From: Sporomusa sp.
GTDB lineage: Bacteria > Bacillota_C > Negativicutes > Sporomusales > Sporomusaceae
Assembly (NCBI GenBank): GCA_029256645.1
Contig: JAQSXM010000123.1
Location: forward strand, 1 to 8,416
Length of the DNA: 8,416 nt
Direction of reading: 5' to 3'
Position numbers and translations under genes: made by a program. The notes below the pieces were generated by a model, which saw nothing but the letters and a program-made list of their open reading frames with translations, did no database searches and had not been told where the DNA came from. Shown piece after piece: positions 1 through 6,509 of the stretch (the first letter of the stretch is position 1; every line of letters begins with the position of its first letter).

Positions 1-1259
1 CCCAGGGATGGTACTGCTGTCAGTATCCAGCTCATAACAATCTTGACAACAGCCGAAATAGCCATATTAATAACCGGTATTGCAGTATGACCCAAGCCCT
101 GCAATACACCGGTTGTTACCTGGTGTATGCCGAGAAGAAAGATTCCTACGGACAAGATGGCGATAGATACACCGGCATTAGGTGTGCCATACAGCATCAG
201 TGAGATGGGGGTAGCCAATAGTGACATACCAACGAAGCTGGGAATTGTGATTAGGTTGGAAATGCGCATGGCAGTTGCAGTGCGCTGATAAATCCGCTGC
301 TTATTGCCCAGAGTGTACGCTTCCGACACCGCAGGCACCAGGCTGGCAGCCAGCGAAGCCGTCAGGATTGTCGCCAGGTTAACAAGCGGTACAGCCATAC
401 CCGTAAGATACCCGAATAGTTCGGTCGCCTGCTCTACCGTATGTCCGGCCACTTCCAGCCTGGCCGGAACAATCAAGAGGTCAATATTGGATACGACCGG
501 CAACATGATGTTAGCAAGCGACACCGGCAGTGCCAGTTTTACAATCCGTCCAACAATACTCAGACTAGATTCCTGGGTGATCTGCGGCTGGGTTTCCATC
601 TGATGCTTAAATCCCGGTTTATGCCGCCAGTAAAAGTATAAGAGTACCAAGAGTCCCGCAGCAGCGCCGGGACCTGCGCCAAAGCTAGCTCCGGCAGCAG
701 CGAATTCCAGGCCCCGCGGCAGCAGGATATAGGCAAAAGCAATCATTGTTACAACCCGTATCAGCTGTTCAAATATCTGAGAAACAGCTGTTGGCGTCAT
801 CAGCTGCAAACCCTGAAAGTATCCACGATAGCTTGATAATACGGTAACAAAAAATATAGCCGGCGCTAACGCGGCAATGGCATAATACGCTCTGTGGTCA
901 CGGACAAAGTTATGTTCAATCAACCAGCCGGCACCGTAATATAACAAAAAAGTAAAGAACAGTCCGGTAGCAGCCAATACCCCCAATGAAATGCGAAATA
1001 CATGGTTGGCCCCACGGTAGTCGTTACGGGCAATTTTTTCGGCCACAATAATTGAAATGGCTACTGGAATACCGGCTGATGAAACGCTAAGCGCCAGTAA
1101 ATAAATTGGATAAGCCATCTGATACAGGCCTACCCCTTCACCACCCAGAAGGCGGGATAACAGAATCCGGTTAACTGATCCAATAATCTTAACAACAATA
1201 CCAGCCACAGTCAGAATAAGCGCGCCTTTTAAAAATGTATCTTTACTCAAACGAGTCAT
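1..1259 (-). CDS. spoVB: Stage V sporulation protein B (SpoVB), MATE/MOP-superfamily flippase; C-terminus cut by window edge
   Basis: The reverse strand is open from an ATG at 1259 to the window edge, giving about 419 residues of a family usually near 520, so roughly the last 100 are missing. The protein is almost entirely hydrophobic membrane segments. It starts MTRLSKDTFLKGALILTVAG and carries the SpoVB-type stretch SYRGYFQGLQLMTPTAVSQI near residues 140-160; the end visible here includes PVINMAISAVVKIV. Family knowledge: SpoVB is a polytopic inner-membrane protein of the MOP flippase group, needed for spore cortex peptidoglycan and thought to flip a lipid-linked precursor in the mother cell. 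It follows spoVT, as in B. subtilis, but is separated from it by a terminator-like hairpin and has its own promoter candidate. The start could instead be TTG at 1250 (fourth codon), which lies 10 nt from the ribosome site and begins at the SKDTFLKG block. Identity is firm; the exact start is not. Confidence 0.93.
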   Translation of the reverse strand, partial: MTRLSKDTFLKGALILTVAGIVVKIIGSVNRILLSRLLGGEGVGLYQMAYPIYLLALSVSSAGIPVAISIIVAEKIARNDYRGANHVFRISLGVLAATGLFFTFLLYYGAGWLIEHNFVRDHRAYYAIAALAPAIFFVTVLSSYRGYFQGLQLMTPTAVSQIFEQLIRVVTMIAFAYILLPRGLEFAAAGASFGAGPGAAAGLLVLLYFYWRHKPGFKHQMETQPQITQESSLSIVGRIVKLALPVSLANIMLPVVSNIDLLIVPARLEVAGHTVEQATELFGYLTGMAVPLVNLATILTASLAASLVPAVSEAYTLGNKQRIYQRTATAMRISNLITIPSFVGMSLLATPISLMLYGTPNAGVSIAILSVGIFLLGIHQVTTGVLQGLGHTAIPVINMAISAVVKIVMSWILTAVPSL

Positions 1260-1260
1260 T

Positions 1261-1267
1261 CCTCTCC
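1261..1267 (-). promoter_or_regulatory. Ribosome binding site of spoVB, ambiguous between two starts
   Basis: The minus strand reads GGAGAGG, then one base, then ATG (1259). The core GGAG is 4 nt from that ATG, which is tight. The in-frame TTG at 1250 lies 10 nt after GGAGAGG. Either could be used, and the protein differs by three residues. Confidence 0.6.
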
Positions 1268-1297
1268 AAAATTTGGCCTGTTTTAGCCACTTTTACT

Positions 1298-1306
1298 ATT
1301 ATAACA
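1298..1306 (-). promoter_or_regulatory. Extended -10 promoter candidate for spoVB
   Basis: The minus strand reads TGT followed by a perfect TATAAT (1298-1303), that is an extended -10 element, about 39 nt before the spoVB start. No good -35 is seen; TTTATT with a 17-nt spacer is the best match. It would give spoVB a sigma-A-type promoter separate from spoVT. Confidence 0.5.
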
Positions 1307-1435
1307 AAATCTTACCAGCAATAAAACACTATATGCATCGCGTATAATTTAAATCGCTTATAATTGCAGTTTTTATTTTACAGCAACAATCGCGTGGGCA
1401 TTATTTCAACTTTTTTCTACTATACCGCTATAAGG

Positions 1436-1483
1436 TAATATAAAAGTAGCGAACTTAACAGTAATTGTTAGTGTCCGCTACTT
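1436..1483 (-). terminator. Hairpin downstream of spoVT, probable terminator
   Basis: On the minus strand AAGTAGCG (1476-1483) pairs with CGCTACTT (1444-1451), and CTAACA pairs with TGTTAAG inside the stem with one bulge. TTTTATATT follows. It lies 25 bp past the spoVT stop and before the spoVB promoter. The U-run is interrupted, so termination may be partial. Confidence 0.55.
1445..1471 (+). repeat. Copy 1 of a gapped direct repeat flanking spoVT
   Basis: The plus strand reads AGTAGCGAA, ten bases, then ATTGTTAG. A matching copy with the same ten-base gap and a three-base insertion lies at 2155-2184 on the other side of spoVT. This copy forms part of the terminator-like hairpin. Confidence 0.4.
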
Positions 1484-1507
1484 GCCGTTTAAAATGCTGT
1501 GAAAATG

Positions 1508-2074
1508 TTATTGAGCCATTTGTTTTGCCAGGAATCCTGCTGCTGTTTCGGCTAGTTTGACCTCCATATCCGCCATTTGAGCGCCAGGTTCTTTGGAGCA
1601 GATAATAACGGCTCCGATTGCATCGCCTTCAACAATAATAGGAGCAATAACTTCAGCAGTAAATTTGCAGGTCTCATCGTCCTCACATTGGGAGGCGCAA
1701 CCTTTGCAATGCTTGTATTCGCCTGGATTGCTGATTAGAGCGGTTTTACGCTCCTCCATTACTTTTTCAACAGCCGGGCCGAGAGGTTTGCTTAAGAACT
1801 CCTTTTTGGAGGCGCCAGCGACAGCTACTACGTTGTCGCGGTCAGCGATTAAAACAATATGACCAATGGCTTCAAACAGTGAGTCTGCATATTCTTTAGC
1901 AAAGTCCCCTAGTTCGCCTACCGGAGAATATTTCTTGAGTATTACCTCACCCTCACGATCTACATATATCTCCAGCGGGTCCCCTTCACGGATTCTGAGA
2001 GTTCGTCTAATTTCTTTCGGTATTACAACTCGGCCTAAATCATCAATTCTACGTACAATTCCGGTTGCTTTCAC
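1508..2074 (-). CDS. spoVT: Stage V sporulation protein T (SpoVT), AbrB-type forespore transcription regulator
   Basis: The protein has 188 residues. Residues 1-51 are the swapped-hairpin AbrB DNA-binding domain, nearly identical to the known SpoVT sequence (KATGIVRRIDDLGRVVIPKE, then IRRTLRIREGDPLEI). Residues 55-188 are the GAF-like domain, ending AETAAGFLAKQMAQ as in B. subtilis. Family knowledge: SpoVT is a tetrameric regulator made in the forespore under sigma-G that tunes late forespore genes and spore germination properties. The start is GTG at 2074, not an upstream in-frame codon, because the conserved N-terminus begins there and AAGGGGG lies 6 nt upstream. Oddity: residues 123-136 hold four cysteines spaced C-X2-C-X3-C-X5-C, in a GAF region where I recall no such cluster in the Bacillus protein. 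The gene lies downstream of mfd, with a sigma-G-type promoter between them. Confidence 0.97.
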   Translation of the reverse strand: MKATGIVRRIDDLGRVVIPKEIRRTLRIREGDPLEIYVDREGEVILKKYSPVGELGDFAKEYADSLFEAIGHIVLIADRDNVVAVAGASKKEFLSKPLGPAVEKVMEERKTALISNPGEYKHCKGCASQCEDDETCKFTAEVIAPIIVEGDAIGAVIICSKEPGAQMADMEVKLAETAAGFLAKQMAQ

Positions 2075-2080
2075 CAGTAT

Positions 2081-2087
2081 CCCCCTT
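2081..2087 (-). promoter_or_regulatory. Ribosome binding site fixing the spoVT GTG start
   Basis: The minus strand reads AAGGGGG, six bases (ATACTG), then GTG at 2074. An upstream in-frame codon at 2104 would add ten residues absent from SpoVT homologues and has no comparable site. Confidence 0.8.
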
Positions 2088-2154
2088 TCTACAGCTTTAG
2101 CCAAGCTTAGCTAGATTGAACCTACTAAAACGGGTTGGTCGATATCAAACTTTG

Positions 2155-2184
2155 AGTAGCGAATACATCAGGCATTACTGTTAG
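2155..2184 (+). repeat. Copy 2 of a gapped direct repeat flanking spoVT
   Basis: The plus strand reads AGTAGCGAA, ten bases, ATT, ACT, GTTAG, matching 1445-1471 apart from the extra ACT. It falls in the presumed 5' untranslated region of spoVT, between the sigma-G-type promoter and the start codon. Confidence 0.4.
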
Positions 2185-2209
2185 CAATATCCTAATCATT
2201 CATTGATAG

Positions 2210-2239
2210 TAGTATATATCCAGCAAGTGCGTTTTATTC
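2210..2239 (-). promoter_or_regulatory. Sigma-G-type promoter of spoVT
   Basis: The minus strand reads GAATA (2235-2239), an 18-nt spacer, then TATACTA (2210-2216). The B. subtilis sigma-G consensus is about GMATR, 18 nt, CATNMTA; the -35 matches fully and the -10 at six of seven positions. B. subtilis spoVT is known to depend on sigma-G. The implied leader is about 130 nt. The promoter starts 26 bp after the mfd stop, and I see no terminator between, so read-through from mfd is also possible. Confidence 0.65.
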
Positions 2240-2265
2240 ATTTTTCTGGCTTAAGCTATCAGGGT

Positions 2266-5200
2266 TTAAGTTGACATTTTTTCCATATCTGTTAATACCG
2301 AGAATAACCTGGTTAATGCCTCTATAAGTGGCATTGTAAGCCGTGAAGTCATCAGTCGCATTGTCTCAGGCGGTCCGGGAACAAAGGCAAGTTTACCGGG
2401 AAAAATGTTTTTAGCGTTCATTAAACCACCTTCAGCCACATTTGGGGTATCGCCAAATACAACCTCTACCCGCCCGCCCCGCTCGGCAATCGAGCGGACA
2501 CCGATACGGCGCGCCATATTCTTAATCCTGGCAACACCCAAAAGGTTGGTTACAGGCAGTGGCGGCTCCCCAAACCGATCAATCAGTTCATCAATCAATT
2601 CGGTTAAATGCGATTCCTGGCGCACAGCGGCAATCCGCTGGTATATCTCAATCTTATGCATGGCATCGCTAATATAGTCACCAGTAAGATAGGCATCAAT
2701 ATTGAGTTCGATCGTTGGTTCAGGCAACGGTAAAATTGGATTTCCCGTCCTTAATTCTTCAACTGCTTCATCCAGCAGGCGGCAATACATTTCAAACCCG
2801 ACACTGACAATATGCCCATGTTGTTCCCGGCCTAAAATATTACCGGCACCCCTGATTTCAAGATCACGCATGGCAATTTTAAAACCTGAGCCCAGCTCGG
2901 CAAATTCTTTGATGGCCTGCAACCGCTTTTCGGCAACCTCGGTAAGAACTTTATCCCGCCGATAGGTAAAGTAGGCATAAGCCATACGATGCGATCGGCC
3001 AACACGCCCCCGCATCTGATATAATTGCGACAAACCAAAGTGGTCGGCATCATATACGATAATCGTATTGGCATTAGGTACATCCAGGCCGTTTTCAATA
3101 ATGCTTGTGCAAATAAGCACATCGTCGCGATTTTCATAAAAATCCAGCATGACCTGTTCTAACAGCTCCTCCGGCATCTGACCGTGGCCTGTTTTTATCG
3201 TAGCATCAGGCAAAATCTCGGTTAATCGCTGGCGTACCTTATCAATGGTCTGCACCCGGTTGTAAACAAAATACACCTGACCACCGCGCTTTAACTCACG
3301 AACTATTGCCTCCCGGATAATTTCTTCGTTATATTCTACAACATAGCTTTGCACCGGAAAACGGTCTTCAGGCGGCGTCTCAATAATACTCATATCGCGG
3401 GCGCCAACCAGCGACATATGCAGGGTACGCGGTATCGGGGTGGCACTTAGGGTAAGCACATCAAGGTTTGCCCTGAGCCGTTTCATCTTTTCCTTTTGGG
3501 CTACGCCAAACCGCTGTTCTTCATCAACGATCAGTAGTCCAAGGTCTTTAAACTCTACATCTGCCTGCAAAATGCGATGGGTGCCAATAAGCACATCAAT
3601 TTGCCCGAGTGCAAGCTTTTGTAGTGTTGCCTTTTGTTCTCTGGCGCTCCGGAACCGGCTGACAACATCAACTACCGGGCCAAAACCGGCAAACCGCGCG
3701 CTAAAAGTCTGATAATGCTGCTGTGCCAGAACAGTGGTAGGCACCAATACAGCCACCTGCTTGCCACTCATGACAGCTTTGAAAGCAGCACGTATCGCCA
3801 CCTCGGTCTTGCCAAAGCCGACATCACCACATAACAGCCGGTCCATGGGACGCGGCTGTTCCATATCGTGTGTCACTTCAGTAATGGCCTGCAGCTGATC
3901 TGGCGTTTCCTCATAAGGAAATGCATCCTCGAACTCCCGCTGCCATGGGGTGTCAGGACCAAAAGCATGCCCTACCTGCAGTTGACGCTGGGCATAGAGT
4001 TCAATCAGCTCTTTGGCCATGTCGGCCACAGCAGCTTTAGCCTTGGTTTTCACCTTGAGCCAGTCGCTGCCACCCATTTTGCTCAGGCGAGGCACTTCAC
4101 CTTCAGCACCAATATATTTTTGTAAAAGCCCAACCTGATCTGTTGGCACATAAAGCTTGTCGTCACCAGCGTAGCGGATATGGAGATAGTCTTTATGAAC
4201 CCCGCCGACCTCCAGTGTTTCAACCCCAACATATTTGCCAATGCCATGGTTAATATGGACAACATAATCCCCAAGATTTATATCGCGAAAATAGGTAATC
4301 TGCTGCTCTTTGCCAACGCGTGGCCGGCGCTTTTTCTTCTGACGGCCAAAGATATCCAATTCGGTTAAAACAACCAGCTTAGCCTGTGGCAGTTCAAACC
4401 CGCCTGACAAGGCACCTGTCGACACAACAACAGCACCGGGGATCAACGGCATATGCCCCTCTTGGGCCATGATTGCGGTAATCCCTTCATCAGTCAGATT
4501 CTGTTGAATATTTGCCGCCTTATCACGGCTAGTCATAAATAATACGATATTGTGCTTTTTATCCTGCCAGTTTTTTATTTCGTCAATCAGCAGATCAATC
4601 TGGCGATGGAACGGCGCAATGCCTTTAGCGGTAATACTAATGATCGCCGTGGGCTGAGTGCCCGGTATCTTCTGCAGCAGCAAGGATAAATAGACCACCG
4701 TATACGCCTGACAGGCAGCCGCCAGCTCAGTCCAACCAAAAACCCGGCGTTTAATATCCGGGTTTTCTTTGACTATCTTAGTCATCTGCTCTCTGATTCG
4801 CGCCGGTTCGTCCAGTACAAGGCAGGACTCCTGCGGCAAATAGGACACAAACACTGCCGGTTTACCACTATGTTCAGGCTCAGTAAGGGGCATAATATCA
4901 GCTAACACCAGGTCTGTTACCGAACGCTGGCTGGCTGGGTCAAACTCCCGCAGTGAGTCAACCTCGTCACCAAATAGCTCTAACCGGAGCGGCTGACTCC
5001 GGTTAACAGCAAAAATATCAATAATACCACCGCGAATGCTAAACTGACCCGCGCTGTCCACCTGGTCAACCCGTTCATAGCCGAATTCGACCAGCGAACC
5101 GATAAGTTCCTCACGGCTTACCACACTGCCATTGTTTATCGTAATACGGCTGTTTAGAAACTCTTGCTTTGGCAATACCCGCTGCATTGCGGCTTCTGCA

Positions 5201-5577
5201 GTTGCCAAAACAATAATCTTTTCCCCCCTGGCCATCCGGCTTAAGACATCCATGCGCCTTGCTGCCAACTCAACGCTCTTGGCAGCTGCCGCGAAGGTAA
5301 CAATATCAATTGCCGGCAATTCTAATACCGGCACCTGGGGTAAGAGGGCTGCAAAATCAGCTCGCAGCATCTCAACAGCATCGTGACTGGCAGATATTAT
5401 GATTGTCGGCCGGGGGAAACTCTGAAATGCCGCTGCCATAAGTACGCTTTTTTGTGCACCTGTCACACCATAAATTACACTCTGATCACCTACCGCCCCA
5501 AAGGCGGCTTGAGCCGCTATAAGCTGCTTATCCTCATGCAAAGCCGCAAATAGCGTCAGCATTGTTTTCTCTCCCAT
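2266..5577 (-). CDS. mfd: Transcription-repair coupling factor Mfd
   Basis: This 1103-residue protein is a full-length Mfd (family about 1100-1180). It removes RNA polymerase stalled at DNA lesions and recruits UvrA for excision repair. N-terminal UvrB-like region: the P-loop at 37-44 (GVTGAQKS) is degenerate, as normal for Mfd, followed by the SAGQFSIRGGIIDIF block. The RNA polymerase interaction domain starts near 436 (GDYVVHINHGIGKYVG). The RecG-like motor has Walker A GDVGFGKT at 584-591, DEEQ at 685-688, SATPIPRTL, and QMRGRVGRS from 854, the motif VI/translocation region. The C-terminal domain (EPTIELNIDAYLTGDYI) completes it. The reading frame is intact. Two ATG starts have good ribosome sites: 5577 (used here) and 5562, which would give MLTLFAALHEDKQL and looks closer to family N-termini. 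fin lies upstream beyond a strong palindrome, and spoVT lies downstream. Confidence 0.98.
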   Translation of the reverse strand: MGEKTMLTLFAALHEDKQLIAAQAAFGAVGDQSVIYGVTGAQKSVLMAAAFQSFPRPTIIISASHDAVEMLRADFAALLPQVPVLELPAIDIVTFAAAAKSVELAARRMDVLSRMARGEKIIVLATAEAAMQRVLPKQEFLNSRITINNGSVVSREELIGSLVEFGYERVDQVDSAGQFSIRGGIIDIFAVNRSQPLRLELFGDEVDSLREFDPASQRSVTDLVLADIMPLTEPEHSGKPAVFVSYLPQESCLVLDEPARIREQMTKIVKENPDIKRRVFGWTELAAACQAYTVVYLSLLLQKIPGTQPTAIISITAKGIAPFHRQIDLLIDEIKNWQDKKHNIVLFMTSRDKAANIQQNLTDEGITAIMAQEGHMPLIPGAVVVSTGALSGGFELPQAKLVVLTELDIFGRQKKKRRPRVGKEQQITYFRDINLGDYVVHINHGIGKYVGVETLEVGGVHKDYLHIRYAGDDKLYVPTDQVGLLQKYIGAEGEVPRLSKMGGSDWLKVKTKAKAAVADMAKELIELYAQRQLQVGHAFGPDTPWQREFEDAFPYEETPDQLQAITEVTHDMEQPRPMDRLLCGDVGFGKTEVAIRAAFKAVMSGKQVAVLVPTTVLAQQHYQTFSARFAGFGPVVDVVSRFRSAREQKATLQKLALGQIDVLIGTHRILQADVEFKDLGLLIVDEEQRFGVAQKEKMKRLRANLDVLTLSATPIPRTLHMSLVGARDMSIIETPPEDRFPVQSYVVEYNEEIIREAIVRELKRGGQVYFVYNRVQTIDKVRQRLTEILPDATIKTGHGQMPEELLEQVMLDFYENRDDVLICTSIIENGLDVPNANTIIVYDADHFGLSQLYQMRGRVGRSHRMAYAYFTYRRDKVLTEVAEKRLQAIKEFAELGSGFKIAMRDLEIRGAGNILGREQHGHIVSVGFEMYCRLLDEAVEELRTGNPILPLPEPTIELNIDAYLTGDYISDAMHKIEIYQRIAAVRQESHLTELIDELIDRFGEPPLPVTNLLGVARIKNMARRIGVRSIAERGGRVEVVFGDTPNVAEGGLMNAKNIFPGKLAFVPGPPETMRLMTSRLTMPLIEALTRLFSVLTDMEKMST

Positions 5578-5590
5578 ACAAGTACCTCTC
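5569..5590 (-). promoter_or_regulatory. Tandem ribosome binding sites giving two possible mfd starts
   Basis: On the minus strand GAGAGG (5585-5590) is 7 nt before ATG 5577, and GGGAGAG (5569-5575) is 6 nt before ATG 5562. Both are well spaced. The second site overlaps the first start codon, so the two starts may compete. Confidence 0.6.
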
Positions 5591-5608
5591 ACTAGTTACA
5601 GGTAGTAC

Positions 5609-5638
5609 CAAAAGGGCTTTAGCCTAGGCTAAAGCCCT
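5609..5638 (-). terminator. Perfect 26-bp palindrome with T-run between fin and mfd
   Basis: 5613-5638 is a perfect palindrome: arms AGGGCTTTAGC and GCTAAAGCCCT around CTAG. On the minus strand the stem is followed by TTTTGG, a short U-run, as expected for an intrinsic terminator of fin. It ends only 35 bp before the mfd start, so mfd must be read through it or start from a promoter overlapping it. On the plus strand only ATATTATATG follows, so it is less convincing in that direction. Confidence 0.65.
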
Positions 5639-5640
5639 AT

Positions 5641-5669
5641 ATTATATGTGCTTAAATTTTTAATGAATA
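5641..5669 (-). promoter_or_regulatory. Weak promoter candidate for mfd overlapping the end of fin
   Basis: The minus strand has a perfect TATAAT (5641-5646), with TATTCA (5664-5669) 17 nt upstream as a poor -35. It would start transcription inside the palindrome near 5634, so an mfd transcript would carry only a shortened stem. The sequence is AT-rich and chance matches are common. Confidence 0.3.
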
Positions 5670-5908
5670 TATCCTTTGTTAATAGCCGGCATACCAAATG
5701 CAACATTGTCGTCAATTCCCATTGAAGTTATGCAGAAGTCGCACAACGACTTGACATGAATGGTATTTTGCTCCACATCAGTTTTAATTATATCTTGACG
5801 CTCCTGAGCAGTCAAGCAGTCAAACCCAAACTTAACTTCATCGACTTGATCTACTTCTAATGTATCGATATGTTCACCACAATATTCACAAGTATAGAAA
5901 ATTTTCAT
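5660..5908 (-). CDS. fin: Anti-sigma-F factor Fin (YabK, DUF2757 family)
   Basis: This is an 82-residue soluble protein with two CXXC pairs, C7/C10 (TCEYCGEHIDTLE) and C56/C59 (HVKSLCDFC), a likely zinc site. Between them FGFDCLTAQERQDII matches the LGF-LT-ER-DMI pattern of B. subtilis Fin. Family knowledge: Fin is made in the forespore under sigma-F, binds sigma-F and helps RNA polymerase pass to sigma-G. Its place directly upstream of mfd is the same as in B. subtilis. Start ATG 5908 has AAGGG 7 nt upstream, just after the stop of the preceding gene (15-bp gap), so the two are very probably co-transcribed. C31 is extra and need not be a metal ligand. The C-terminal tail of about 20 residues is not assigned. 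Confidence 0.9.
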   Translation of the reverse strand: MKIFYTCEYCGEHIDTLEVDQVDEVKFGFDCLTAQERQDIIKTDVEQNTIHVKSLCDFCITSMGIDDNVAFGMPAINKGYIH

Positions 5909-5923
5909 GAGATTTCCCTTCTT

Positions 5924-6325
5924 TCATAAGTTTTTGTCCGCATTATTGGCCAGTAATCTGACAACGGTTACGTTGTAAGCTACATGCAATAATATACCGG
6001 CAGACAACCCTAACCATATACTGCCTGTCATCATCAGAATACCGGCAGTCACGATTCCGAAGAGACTATGTCCGGCAATACTTAAAAACGGAGCTGTCAA
6101 ATGCTTACTACCATCTTGAATCCAATCATAGATGGCCTCAATTAATCCAAAAAGCACATGCACCATAATAATGGCGGTTCCCAGATAGTAAGCTAACAAC
6201 GTTTTTGCCGCCTCCTCAACAACCGGCCCCAGACTAATAACACTTATCGGCCCAATATACCGCATAAACAGCCTGTTTATGAGAAAGCTTAGGCTGGCCA
6301 TCAATGCTGCAATTACATATTCCAT
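5924..6325 (-). CDS. Small PrsW-like (CPBP/PrsW superfamily) putative intramembrane metalloprotease
   Basis: This 133-residue protein has about four hydrophobic segments. Motifs in order: PVVEEAAK (E37, E38, K41), GLIEAIYDW (E63), GHSLFGIVTAG (H86) and HVAYN (H114, N118). The EE-X2-K, E, H, H-X3-N series matches the catalytic pattern of the PrsW family, whose members are multi-pass membrane proteases that cleave anti-sigma factors in some Firmicutes. It is shorter than the PrsW proteins I recall (over 200 residues) and may be a minimal core. Start ATG 6325 has GAGG 7 nt upstream. It is the first gene of a pair with fin and lies under a sigma-F-type promoter match. Protease activity and substrate are inference. 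A non-proteolytic membrane protein of the same fold is the main alternative. Confidence 0.75.
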   Translation of the reverse strand: MEYVIAALMASLSFLINRLFMRYIGPISVISLGPVVEEAAKTLLAYYLGTAIIMVHVLFGLIEAIYDWIQDGSKHLTAPFLSIAGHSLFGIVTAGILMMTGSIWLGLSAGILLHVAYNVTVVRLLANNADKNL

Positions 6326-6356
6326 AGTTAATCCTCACAAAACCCGGCTATTGAGA

Positions 6357-6365
6357 TGGTATAAT
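6357..6365 (+). promoter_or_regulatory. Extended -10 promoter candidate for the plus-strand gene at 6510
   Basis: The plus strand reads TGG followed by a perfect TATAAT (6360-6365). No recognisable -35 lies 17 nt upstream. It would give a leader of about 138 nt before the TTG start at 6510. It abuts the divergent sigma-F-type -10, so the two promoters may interfere. Confidence 0.4.
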
Positions 6366-6396
6366 TATTATTCCCCGAAAAAATAGTCGTGTATAC
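6366..6396 (-). promoter_or_regulatory. Sigma-F-type promoter for the PrsW-like gene and fin
   Basis: The minus strand reads GTATA (6392-6396), 16 nt, then GGGAATAATA (6366-6375). The B. subtilis sigma-F pattern is about GYWTA, 15-16 nt, GGNNANAHTR, and every specified base is met. The implied leader is about 34 nt. B. subtilis fin is under sigma-F, so the match is biologically expected. Confidence 0.65.
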
Positions 6397-6424
6397 TGAA
6401 TCTATTCTGATAGTATTTTTTTGC

Positions 6425-6481
6425 TTTATTAGCAATATACGACAGGAGAAAGTCGTTTATATGGCGAATTTATTAGCAATA
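6425..6481 (+). repeat. 13-bp direct repeat in the leader of the 6510 gene
   Basis: TTTATTAGCAATA occurs exactly at 6425-6437 and again at 6469-6481. Between them ACGAC (6439-6443) and GTCGT (6452-6456) can pair around a loop containing AGGAG. The role is unknown; it could be a binding site pair or a chance AT-rich repeat. Confidence 0.45.
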
Positions 6482-6497
6482 ATTGAATACAGATTTT

Positions 6498-6503
6498 GGA
6501 GGG
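6498..6503 (+). promoter_or_regulatory. Ribosome binding site fixing a TTG start at 6510
   Basis: GGAGGG is followed by six bases (ATCATC) and TTG at 6510. An earlier in-frame TTG at 6483 lacks a site and would put nine residues, including acidic ones, before the signal peptide. Confidence 0.8.
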
Positions 6504-6509
6504 ATCATC

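Noticed and set aside
304..742. Overlapping short open frames on both strands
   Set aside because: They lie inside spoVB, whose frame reads as continuous membrane segments throughout this stretch.
1328..1350. Sigma-E-like -10 (CATATAGT) upstream of spoVB on the minus strand
   Set aside because: The -10 fits fairly well, and spoVB in B. subtilis is sigma-E dependent, but no acceptable -35 lies at the right distance. The extended -10 at 1298-1306 is a better match.
2251..2270. Short inverted repeat CTTAA and TTAAG at the mfd stop
   Set aside because: The stem is only 5 bp with an 11-nt loop and no T-run, so it is not a convincing terminator.
2832..3137. Minus-strand open frame of 101 codons inside mfd
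   Set aside because: It is a shifted-frame copy of the conserved Mfd motor region and lies wholly within mfd on the same strand.
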